Positions 1 through 7,327 of a stretch of 35,124 nucleotides of DNA are shown here, one piece after another (positions within the stretch are counted from its first letter, which is position 1; every line of letters starts with the position of its first letter). The translations under genes were made by a program, and so were the position numbers. A model generated the notes under the pieces. That model made no database searches. It was given only the letters and a program-made list of their open reading frames with translations, and was not told where the DNA came from. Source of the DNA: an uncultured Pelagibacteraceae bacterium (GTDB lineage Bacteria; Pseudomonadota; Alphaproteobacteria; Pelagibacterales; Pelagibacteraceae); contig CACEKT010000009.1 in the NCBI GenBank assembly GCA_902560225.1, positions 1 through 35,124 on the forward strand, written 5' to 3'.

Positions 1-1209
1 GAAGGAATAAATACAAATAAAGCTTTTTTAATTTCTGTATTAAAAAATGAGTCTTTTGAAAATGCCAAGTTTAATACTAAATTTATTGAAAATAATTTAT
101 CATTATTTACAAAAAAATCAGAAGCCATAGAAAAAAAAGTTAATAGCACAATAAATAAAGAAAAAGTTACTCAAAAATATACAGATAAAGATGTTGAAGC
201 TTTTAAAAAAATAACAGCACAATCTCTTAAAGAAAAATCGTCAGACAACTATACTGAAAATGATTTCAAAGAATTTAATAATATTTTAAATAAAAAAAAT
301 CATAATGATAAAAAATCTACTATTAAAAATATCGTAGGAAAAGTATATGAAGAACCAATATTTAAACCTGGCGGTGACAAATATATGGTTATTGAATTTG
401 GTAATCTAATGGATCTTGAAATTAACTTTACAGCTCAAAATCTAGCTAAAGCTATCCTTGATAATAAGATTAAGGGTATTTATGAAACGGCCCCATGTTT
501 TGCTTCAATGCTTATTCATTATAATCCTGATGAAATAAAATTTAATGATTTAAAAAATGAGATGAAATCTCTTATTAACTCACTGGGTCCGACTGATGAT
601 ATTGAAATTAACAGTAGAATTTTTTCTTTTCCCACAGTTTATCTGGATAAATGGACAAAAGAATGTATTGAGGATTATTCTAGCAAGATTGTAGAGAAAA
701 CTCCTGATCCTGATTTTATAGTAGAGTTAAATAAACTAGAAAATACCGAGCAATTTGTAAGAGTTCATTCTGGAACTGAATATTGGGTTTCAGCTCTAGG
801 TTTTTGGCCAGGTCTACCATTTATGATGCCTCTGGATCCCAGATGTAAGTTAACTGCACCAAAATATAACCCTCCAAGAACTTGGACTCCAAAAGGTGCT
901 GTAGGAATGGGTGGGTCTTCATCAACAATTTATCCAGATAGGTTGCCTGGTGGGTATCAAATATTTGGTATAATACCAGTTCCAATTTGGGATACACAGA
1001 AAAGCTTTTCTGTGTTTGAGGAAAGTATCTGTCTATTCAAACCTGGTGATAGAGTAAAATTTGTACCAACAAGTTATGAAGAATTTGATCATGTTTCAAA
1101 CAAAATAAAAGATAAATCCTATGATTATAATATTATTGATTATCAAAAATTTTCAGTAAAAAACTATAAAAATTGGTTAACAACAATTGATAAAACAAAG
1201 AGATTTTAA
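1..1209 (+). CDS. Biotin carboxylase C-terminus fused to PxpB/AHS1 (allophanate hydrolase subunit 1-like), 5'-partial
   Basis: Frame 1 is open from base 1 to the TAA at 1207-1209, giving 402 visible codons and no stop. The first ~37 residues (GINTNKAFL, then NTKFIE) match the extreme C-terminus of biotin carboxylases. A Lys/Asn-rich linker of about 75 residues follows. The AHS1/PxpB domain then begins near base 355 (KPGGDKYMVIEFGN) and carries the family motifs GFWPGLPF, GGSSSTIYP and PGGYQIFG. The ATG at 385 lies inside that opening motif, so it is not the start. Biotin carboxylase loads CO2 onto a biotinyl carrier; AHS1 pairs with AHS2 to act on an amide-like substrate (5-oxoproline in PxpABC, urea or guanidine in urea carboxylase-type enzymes). 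PxpC and BCCP follow directly. In urea carboxylases, as I recall, AHS2 rather than AHS1 follows BC, so this order is unusual. The substrate is not determined. Confidence 0.88.
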   Translation, partial: EGINTNKAFLISVLKNESFENAKFNTKFIENNLSLFTKKSEAIEKKVNSTINKEKVTQKYTDKDVEAFKKITAQSLKEKSSDNYTENDFKEFNNILNKKNHNDKKSTIKNIVGKVYEEPIFKPGGDKYMVIEFGNLMDLEINFTAQNLAKAILDNKIKGIYETAPCFASMLIHYNPDEIKFNDLKNEMKSLINSLGPTDDIEINSRIFSFPTVYLDKWTKECIEDYSSKIVEKTPDPDFIVELNKLENTEQFVRVHSGTEYWVSALGFWPGLPFMMPLDPRCKLTAPKYNPPRTWTPKGAVGMGGSSSTIYPDRLPGGYQIFGIIPVPIWDTQKSFSVFEESICLFKPGDRVKFVPTSYEEFDHVSNKIKDKSYDYNIIDYQKFSVKNYKNWLTTIDKTKRF

Positions 1210-1214
1210 CTTTT

Positions 1215-2339
1215 ATGGTACAAGTAATTAAAAAAGGTTTAGAAACATCTGTCCAAGATTATCCTGGAAGAATTGGAACTTTGAATCAAGGATTCCCAGC
1301 CTCAGGTCCAATGGATAGTTGGTCTTTCAGGCTTGCAAATATATTAGTTGGAAATAAACCTGGTGATGCAGCCTTAGAATGTCAGTTTATGGGTCCAACA
1401 CTCAAATTTTTAAGTGATAGAACAATTGCTGTTACTGGCGCAGACATGTCTCCAAAAATAGATGGTAAACGTGTTCCATTGTGGGAAAGTATTGAAGTTA
1501 AAGCAAATCAAATTTTAGAATTAGAATTTGCTACAATAGGAGCAAGATCATACATTGCTTTTGCAGGTGGCATCAACAGCGATCCTTGGCTTGGATCAAG
1601 ATCTACATTTCATAAAGCTGGCGTTGGTGGAATTGATGGTAAAGCTATTAAAAATAATCAAATTATACCATTAGGAAAAAATAAAAAAAATCAGTTTCTT
1701 AAAATAAAAAAAGATTCAATACCAGAAATCTCTAAAGATAAAAATTGGTCTATAGAGGTTGTTTTAGGTCCCAATGATGACTGGATTGATGATAAAGGTC
1801 ATGAGATTTTTTTTAATTCTAAATGGAAACTTCAAGCAAAGAGTGATCGAACAGGGTATAGATTAGATGGACCTAAGTTATCCTTTACTGAAAAGGCTAC
1901 CAATAAAAGCCTTGAAAATGGATCGGAACCATCAAATATTATTGACCAAGGTTATCCTGCAGGAGCTGTCAATCTTGCTGGGCAAACACCCATAATACTT
2001 GTCAATGATGGGCCAAGCATGGGTGGTTTTATAAATCCATACACTGTACCATCTTCTGCATTTTGGAAATTGGGACAAGCTAAACCAGGGGATACCTTGA
2101 ATTTCATTGAAGTTTCTGTTGAAAAAGCCCAAATATTAAGAGCTGAACAGTCAATTATTTGTAGCGAAGAAAGTCTAATGTCTTTTAATAAAACTGAAAC
2201 TAATAAAAATGAAAAAATTAAACCATTAGACCAAATTAAAATAATAGATTTTGATAAAAATAAGTCAGATGAAAAAAAAAGAAGAAAAATGATGGAAAAA
2301 AAGGGTATAAAAAATATGAAAATTCGTTTTTTTAATTAA
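1215..2339 (+). CDS. PxpC/AHS2-like biotin-dependent carboxyltransferase subunit (allophanate hydrolase subunit 2 family)
   Basis: This 374-aa protein belongs to the AHS2/KipA/CT_A_B family. The N-terminal signature is clear (KKGLETSVQDYPGR, then GFPASGPMD at residues ~27-35), as are AVTGADM and FAGGI in the middle and a late GYPAGAVNLAG stretch near residue 245. The partner in this family is AHS1/PxpB, here the fused protein just upstream. In PxpABC the pair completes ATP-dependent 5-oxoproline cleavage; in urea carboxylases the same domains form the carboxyltransferase. The start lies 5 nt after the upstream stop. The last ~60 residues are a Lys/Asn-rich tail beyond the usual family end. 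Family assignment is secure; the substrate is an inference only. Confidence 0.88.
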   Translation: MVQVIKKGLETSVQDYPGRIGTLNQGFPASGPMDSWSFRLANILVGNKPGDAALECQFMGPTLKFLSDRTIAVTGADMSPKIDGKRVPLWESIEVKANQILELEFATIGARSYIAFAGGINSDPWLGSRSTFHKAGVGGIDGKAIKNNQIIPLGKNKKNQFLKIKKDSIPEISKDKNWSIEVVLGPNDDWIDDKGHEIFFNSKWKLQAKSDRTGYRLDGPKLSFTEKATNKSLENGSEPSNIIDQGYPAGAVNLAGQTPIILVNDGPSMGGFINPYTVPSSAFWKLGQAKPGDTLNFIEVSVEKAQILRAEQSIICSEESLMSFNKTETNKNEKIKPLDQIKIIDFDKNKSDEKKRRKMMEKKGIKNMKIRFFN

Positions 2340-2369
2340 TTATGAGATATGAAAGCAATATTTTAGAAA

Positions 2370-2588
2370 ATGACAACTGAGGTAAAAACAACAGTTCCAG
2401 GGAATATTTGGAAAGTATTAGTTAAAGTAGGAGATACTGTCAAAAAAGATGATGATCTTTTCATTATGGAAGTAATGAAAACAGAAGTGCATCACAACTC
2501 ACCAATTGATGGAAAAGTAATACAAGTAAATATTCAAAATGACCAAGAAGCTGTTGAACCAGGTACTGTTGCTATTATTATAGAGTAG
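2370..2588 (+). CDS. Stand-alone biotinyl/lipoyl carrier domain (BCCP-like)
   Basis: A 72-aa single-domain biotinyl carrier. The biotin-accepting lysine is Lys37 in EVMKTE, a variant of the usual EAMKME hairpin, and the VPGNIWKVLVKVGDTV opening is typical of the fold. It should shuttle carboxyl groups between the biotin carboxylase and the carboxyltransferase half made by the neighbouring AHS1/AHS2 proteins. In urea carboxylase this domain is fused at the C-terminus of one long chain; here it is separate, 30 nt after the PxpC stop. It could serve a 5-oxoprolinase-type or a urea/guanidine-carboxylase-type complex. Confidence 0.9.
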   Translation: MTTEVKTTVPGNIWKVLVKVGDTVKKDDDLFIMEVMKTEVHHNSPIDGKVIQVNIQNDQEAVEPGTVAIIIE

Positions 2589-2591
2589 ATT

Positions 2592-2801
2592 ATGAGCTCA
2601 GAAAAAAAATTTCTTACAAAATATATAGATACAATAATTGAACTATCTAATGAAACTGGGATGTCAAAAAAAGAAGTGAGAACAATATTAGATATCTCAT
2701 TATCTAACCAAAATCCTAAATTTATTAATTTTGATCAAATAAAAACTGAGATAAAAATATTTATAACAATTAATATTTTTTCTCTTATCTGTAAATTGTA
2801 A
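2592..2801 (+). CDS. Small hypothetical protein, 69 aa, at the end of the carboxylase operon
   Basis: Not recognised. The ATG is 3 nt after the BCCP stop, which favours real translation. Residues 1-55 are charged and look helical (ELSNETGMSKKEVRTIL); the last ~15 are hydrophobic and AT-driven (IFITINIFSLICKL). The gene ends 29 nt before the convergent metallo-hydrolase stop. It could be a small regulatory or assembly protein of the carboxylase, or a chance ORF in AT-rich DNA. Confidence 0.4.
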   Translation: MSSEKKFLTKYIDTIIELSNETGMSKKEVRTILDISLSNQNPKFINFDQIKTEIKIFITINIFSLICKL

Positions 2802-2830
2802 ATTTTATAAAACTCTATAGTTTATTGAAT

Positions 2831-3667
2831 TTAATCGTAATAAAACATTGGAGCTTTTTTCCAGTCTTGCCACGTGACTGGATCATGTCCCCACACTACC
2901 TTTGCATTATAATCTTTAGCAACTTTTCTTAATTTTTTTACAGAGTCAGCTGCATCTGAAGCCGAAGCAACTAGTCCAGGTAAACACTTATCACACCAGT
3001 GATCTCCTGTATAGCAAGCATCACCAGTAAACAACATGTAACCGGTTTTTGGTAGATTAACAAGTACTGACTGATGTCCAGGTGTATGTCCTGGCGTAAA
3101 TATTATTTTAATAACTCCATCACCATAAACATCATAAAAATCTGTTTTTCTTCCTTGTAAAAATTTCCATCTGATATTTGGTTTATCAAAATCTGCTCTA
3201 ATATAAGCAGGTTGTGAAAACCAATCTGGATTAAATGCATAATCGTATTCAATTCTTTGAGTAATATGTGTTGCATTAGGAAAGTGTCCTATCGCACCTG
3301 AATGATCAAGATGTAAATGAGTCTGTATAACATATTTAACATCTTCTGGATTTGTATTTACAGATTTAACTACTTCCTTGCACCATTCTGAAGCTTTCAT
3401 CACAGGGTCGTAAGCTTCTACAACATGTCCCCAATGTTTGTGTTTATCTAAAGCTGCCTCAATTGGCATTCCTCCATCAATAATAACATCTCCTTCAGGA
3501 TGTTTTATTAAAAACCATGGCACTGGAATTTCATAAGCTTCTTCTCCTTGATTCATTTTTATAAATTTCAATTTAGTTTTTATAGAACCAGTTTGAAACA
3601 TATAAAGTTTAATTCCAGTATTAAACTTTGTAGTTTTTTCAAAAAAATCGTCTGAAATATTATTCAT
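2831..3667 (-). CDS. Metallo-beta-lactamase-fold hydrolase (AHL-lactonase-like family)
   Basis: A 278-aa protein with the full metal-binding set of the metallo-beta-lactamase superfamily: H117-x-H119-x-D121-H122 (THLHLDH), H194 in FTPGHTPGH, D216 in FTGDACY and H261 in VWGHDP. Size and motif spacing resemble the AttM/AiiA-type N-acyl homoserine lactonase branch, but that branch contains many enzymes acting on other lactones or esters, so quorum quenching should not be assumed. It is the last gene of the long minus-strand run starting at the rhodopsin, 8 nt after the iron alcohol dehydrogenase. It may open a lactone or thioester formed in that pathway. No signal peptide is seen, so it is probably cytoplasmic. 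Confidence 0.85.
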   Translation of the reverse strand: MNNISDDFFEKTTKFNTGIKLYMFQTGSIKTKLKFIKMNQGEEAYEIPVPWFLIKHPEGDVIIDGGMPIEAALDKHKHWGHVVEAYDPVMKASEWCKEVVKSVNTNPEDVKYVIQTHLHLDHSGAIGHFPNATHITQRIEYDYAFNPDWFSQPAYIRADFDKPNIRWKFLQGRKTDFYDVYGDGVIKIIFTPGHTPGHQSVLVNLPKTGYMLFTGDACYTGDHWCDKCLPGLVASASDAADSVKKLRKVAKDYNAKVVWGHDPVTWQDWKKAPMFYYD

Positions 3668-3675
3668 AATTCATT

Positions 3676-4848
3676 CTACCAGGCTGCCTCGTAAATGTTA
3701 AGAGCATCATTTTCTGTCACTTCTCTAGGGTTATTAACTAATAATCGAGTTTGTTTCATTGCATCAGATGCCATTTTCTTACATGCTTCTTTTGGAATAT
3801 TAACCTCTCTTAATTTTTGAGGAAGTCCAATTTTTTGCGATAAATTCTCTAAACGATCAATAAATTCTTTACATACTGCCTGATTACCTTTTTCAATATT
3901 AATATCTGGAAAAACAAATGGAGCTAATTCAGCATAATTTTTTGTAGTTTTACTATCAACACTATTGAATCTTAAGACATAAGGGAGAACTAAGGAGTTT
4001 GACAATCCATGAGACACATGAAAAGTCCCTCCGATAGGATAAGCAAGAGCATGGACTGCTGCAACAGGTGAATTTGCAAATGATTTTCCAGCTAACATTG
4101 CTCCAATTAACATATTGCCTCTAGCCTCAATATTAGATCCATCAAATACAGCTTTTTCTATTGAACTAGATAAAAGTTTAAGTGCTTCTATAGCTAACAT
4201 TTTTGAGATCGGATTATTGTTTTTGTTTGCCGAAGTATAACCCTCTATAGCATGAACCATAGCATCTATTCCTGTAGCCGCAGTTGTGGGTGCAGGTAAA
4301 CCAATTGTTAAATCTGGATCTAAGATTGCAATATCAGGTAAAATTATTGATGAAGAAACTCCTTTTTTTTCTTCTTCACCAACTGTGATGATAGATATAG
4401 GTGTTACTTCAGAGCCTGTTCCAGCTGTTGTTGGTATCAAAACTAATGGTAGTCTTGGGCCCTTAGCGTTTGAAACACCCCAAGCTTCCTCAATATTTTC
4501 ATTGGAACCTAAAATTAAAGAAGTTAATTTAGCCACATCCATTGAAGATCCACCCCCAAAACCAATAACACCAGTAGCATTAATTTTTTTTCCAGCTTCT
4601 ATAGAACTATAAAGTGTTTTAATAGAAGGATCAGCTTCAACATCCTGAAAAACTTCAACTGTCGATGAATATTTACTTAATTCATTTAATGTTGGTTCAG
4701 TTAAATTTAATGACATCAAGCCTTTATCTGTAATAAATAATATATTTGGTCCCAACTTTTTGGAAATTTCTTCTACACATATTTTTGACATTCCACTTCC
4801 AAATCTAATTCCTGAAGTAGTATTAAATGTAAAATTGTTCATACTCAT
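3676..4848 (-). CDS. Iron-containing alcohol dehydrogenase (group III)
   Basis: A 390-aa protein, the usual length. The nucleotide-binding GGGSSMDVAK motif is at residues ~98-107, and the four metal ligands are in place: D195 and H199 (GIDAMVHAIEGYT), H266 (VAAVHALAYPIGG) and H280 (HVSHG), with the 14-residue spacing of the last two that is typical of FucO-like enzymes. It interconverts an alcohol and an aldehyde or ketone with NAD(P). The start is 5 nt after the symporter stop, within the same transcription unit as the formamidase-like genes. The substrate is unknown; a small alcohol or aldehyde released in the same pathway is plausible. Confidence 0.92.
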   Translation of the reverse strand: MSMNNFTFNTTSGIRFGSGMSKICVEEISKKLGPNILFITDKGLMSLNLTEPTLNELSKYSSTVEVFQDVEADPSIKTLYSSIEAGKKINATGVIGFGGGSSMDVAKLTSLILGSNENIEEAWGVSNAKGPRLPLVLIPTTAGTGSEVTPISIITVGEEEKKGVSSSIILPDIAILDPDLTIGLPAPTTAATGIDAMVHAIEGYTSANKNNNPISKMLAIEALKLLSSSIEKAVFDGSNIEARGNMLIGAMLAGKSFANSPVAAVHALAYPIGGTFHVSHGLSNSLVLPYVLRFNSVDSKTTKNYAELAPFVFPDINIEKGNQAVCKEFIDRLENLSQKIGLPQKLREVNIPKEACKKMASDAMKQTRLLVNNPREVTENDALNIYEAAW

Positions 4849-4853
4849 AATTT

Positions 4854-6920
4854 TTAAACATAATAAACATAAAAGATTATTGAAAATATAGCTAGACCTA
4901 CTAATATTAAAATCCAGCCATAACCAGTTCCTAAATTATCCAAATAATTTTTTTCTCCTGAAACTTCATCAGGATTTTTATGAAGATCTCCAGACTGTAT
5001 TGGTTTATTTGGTAAAGTTGATAAATCCATTTTACTTGCTAAAAACCAAATCAAACCAATTCCAAAAAACCACCATATTAATTGGTATCCCCATAATGAA
5101 GGTATATTTAATATCCATGACTCATAACCACCATCTGGGGCACCAAAAAAATTATTTCCAAGGACTTGTCCTGGACCCACCCCAAAGAATAACCATATTA
5201 AAGCAATAACGTATGCAAATGATCTTAATTTTGTTCTACTTGGATGGAGACCCATATGTTCATTTAAAAAATCATGAAATTTTTGACGATAATCCCTGTC
5301 ATTATCTACTTTTATTATTGATGAAAACGCTGAAACTGAAAAACAAATAAATACATTAAATAATAATCCCCACACTCCAGAATGAATAGTTAGAGGCCAT
5401 CTTCCCCAAGGTAATCTATTCCCAGAAATTTGCTGACCAATAGTTTCTGTTAAAATAACAATTATAATTCCAATTACCGCTCCTGATATAGCAGCACCCC
5501 TTGTTATCCATGGAAACCAGACAAGGCCAAGTAAAACAATTAAAAATTGGAATGCTATAGAAATTGAAATACCACTGAAAATAATCATAGCAGGTTTAGC
5601 AAATGTAGCTAAATAAAGTGATGCTAAAAATATTAACATCATAATTATACGAGCTGCTCTTAGCTCCTTCTCCCAGTTTATATTTTTATCAACATAAGCT
5701 TTATAAAAATCTCTTGTAATGATGCTGCCTGACGTCATTAAAAGGGCAGCTGCTGTAGACTGAAGTGCAGCAATCACTCCTACAGCTAATAAACCAGTTA
5801 GCCATAAAGCATGTTCATCAATTAAATTTATAATTTGAAAAATAACTGATGAATGATCACTATTTGAAATTTCAGGTAAAAGTTTATTAATAAAAAACCC
5901 ATTGCTATTTATTTCTGCGTTAGCTCCTAATAAACTAGCTCCAATTCCTTGAAAAGTTGTAAATATAAATAATAAAATACCAACAACTACTGCTGAACCC
6001 CATATTTGATAATAAGAGAAAACCTTTGGATGTTTGGCTGTGTAACTTAACATTGAAAATGATGGTGAAAGAATTATTCCCATGAAAGAAATTGTGAATG
6101 TGAAAATCATCATGGCAGTCCATGGACCACCTATTGCCTCGTTCTTTCCTAAACCAGCTACCCATTGTATAACTCCAGGTAAAGCAAAATAACCATTATA
6201 ATCACCTCCTCCATACCCATTTGTATTCCCCCAAAAACTAATTTTTGAACTTGCTATTTTTGCTAACGATTTACCAAAACTTTCAATATCTCCTATAAAA
6301 GAGTAAGTTATTAAACCCAAAATAATAATTGTAAAAAAATAAAGCCATGATTGAACTACTCCTATGCTAAAAATAGATTTAAAACCTCCTCTTGTTACAT
6401 AGAATAATACAATGGTGGAAATTACCCACATTCCTAATTCTCTAGATACATACTCGCCAGTTAATGTGTTTACAAGATACCCTGTTGCACCAAACAAAAC
6501 TGCAAGTAAAGGCACTGCGAAAAAAAAAGTTACTAAAACCGAAATAATACGAATTGTATCACTCTTATAGTAATCATAATACATTTCACCAGGAGTAATA
6601 TAACCAAACTTTCTGCTTAGCATCCATTGTCTTTTAAAAAAAAATATACTTCCTAAAGGAACAGTGATGGCAATAAATGCAGTGCCTACATATTGAAAAC
6701 CATCGTGATAGATAAGACCAGTTTGAGAAATTACAGTTAGACCTGCAAATGTAGCAGCTGTTGCAGCAAAGAAAAATACCCAAGAAGAAATATTTCTATT
6801 TGCTAAATAATAATTTTCTGGATTGTCAGAATTAAATCTTGACCCCCTTACACCCCAAAAAAAACAATAGGCTGCGTATAATAATATAAAAATAAACAAC
6901 CAAACTGATTTTTCAGACAT
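4854..6920 (-). CDS. Sodium:solute symporter family protein (SSS)
   Basis: A 688-aa membrane protein with about 13-15 hydrophobic segments. The N-terminus is typical of SSS carriers (segment 1, then NYYLANRNISSWVFFFAA), and the ITPGEMYYDYY and ALQSTAAALLMTSGSIITRDFY motifs near residues ~385-405 are diagnostic of the family core. The C-terminal ~170 residues extend beyond the core with extra membrane segments and a hydrophilic patch (SGDLHKNPDEVSGEK), which makes it longer than most SSS members (~480-550 aa). It should import an organic solute with Na+. Position downstream of the formamidase-like genes suggests that it brings in their substrate. It is preceded by a 41-nt gap, the largest in this run. 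Confidence 0.88.
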   Translation of the reverse strand: MSEKSVWLFIFILLYAAYCFFWGVRGSRFNSDNPENYYLANRNISSWVFFFAATAATFAGLTVISQTGLIYHDGFQYVGTAFIAITVPLGSIFFFKRQWMLSRKFGYITPGEMYYDYYKSDTIRIISVLVTFFFAVPLLAVLFGATGYLVNTLTGEYVSRELGMWVISTIVLFYVTRGGFKSIFSIGVVQSWLYFFTIIILGLITYSFIGDIESFGKSLAKIASSKISFWGNTNGYGGGDYNGYFALPGVIQWVAGLGKNEAIGGPWTAMMIFTFTISFMGIILSPSFSMLSYTAKHPKVFSYYQIWGSAVVVGILLFIFTTFQGIGASLLGANAEINSNGFFINKLLPEISNSDHSSVIFQIINLIDEHALWLTGLLAVGVIAALQSTAAALLMTSGSIITRDFYKAYVDKNINWEKELRAARIIMMLIFLASLYLATFAKPAMIIFSGISISIAFQFLIVLLGLVWFPWITRGAAISGAVIGIIIVILTETIGQQISGNRLPWGRWPLTIHSGVWGLLFNVFICFSVSAFSSIIKVDNDRDYRQKFHDFLNEHMGLHPSRTKLRSFAYVIALIWLFFGVGPGQVLGNNFFGAPDGGYESWILNIPSLWGYQLIWWFFGIGLIWFLASKMDLSTLPNKPIQSGDLHKNPDEVSGEKNYLDNLGTGYGWILILVGLAIFSIIFYVYYV

Positions 6921-6961
6921 AATTTTATTCTTTCAGTTTAACCTCGATAAAAGAATTTTGA

Positions 6962-7327
6962 TTAAGTGCAGCGTCTAGGTGCTGATTCACCTTTATCTTT
7001 TTTAATTCTTTCAGCTTCTTCTTGAGCTTCTTTAATTGATGAAAAAGCTTTATCTTCAAAAATTATAAATGGTTTAGCTCTATCAGCATTTAATTGAGCA
7101 ACACACCATTCTTTACCAGGTTTAGTACACATCACCATATATGCTCCTGGTATAGGTCCATATTTTCGATTATTTAATGTAAAAAGACTTTTAGCCAATT
7201 CATTAAGTTTATCCTCATCTAAATTTCCCAAAGCATTTTTTTCTTGATCGTTTGGTGGAGTTTTATTATCTGAACCTAAAATACTTTTTCCACCTGTTCC
7301 TTCTGGTCTAGTAAATTGATTGCTCAT
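6962..7327 (-). CDS. Unknown 121-aa protein in the formamidase-like operon
   Basis: Not recognised. A small hydrophilic protein: the first ~35 residues are Gly/Asn/Pro-rich and probably disordered. A core follows with GPIPGAYMVM, KPGKEWCVAQLN and KPFIIFEDKAFSS, and then a Glu/Lys helix. Three cysteines are present, one two residues from the end. No signal peptide or membrane segment is seen. Its ATG overlaps the DmfA2 stop by one base (TAATG at 7327), so the two are probably translated together. It is not the DMFase small subunit, which is encoded upstream. It could be a third subunit or an assembly factor. Confidence 0.72.
   Translation of the reverse strand: MSNQFTRPEGTGGKSILGSDNKTPPNDQEKNALGNLDEDKLNELAKSLFTLNNRKYGPIPGAYMVMCTKPGKEWCVAQLNADRAKPFIIFEDKAFSSIKEAQEEAERIKKDKGESAPRRCT

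Noticed and set aside
385..1209. PxpB as a separate 274-aa gene starting at ATG 385
   Set aside because: The frame is open back to base 1, the AHS1 domain begins before this Met, and the upstream residues are a biotin carboxylase C-terminus.
2753..2780. Terminator after the carboxylase operon (AAAAATATT / AATATTTTT)
   Set aside because: The stem is all A-T, lies inside the 69-aa frame, and such matches are frequent in this AT-rich DNA.
2831..3667. Quorum-quenching lactonase
   Set aside because: The metal motif is shared by many metallo-beta-lactamase-fold hydrolases, and there is no AHL-related gene in the window.
4286..4612. 108-aa + strand frame opposite the iron alcohol dehydrogenase
   Set aside because: Antisense of conserved coding sequence with all four metal ligands in the other strand's product; no family seen.
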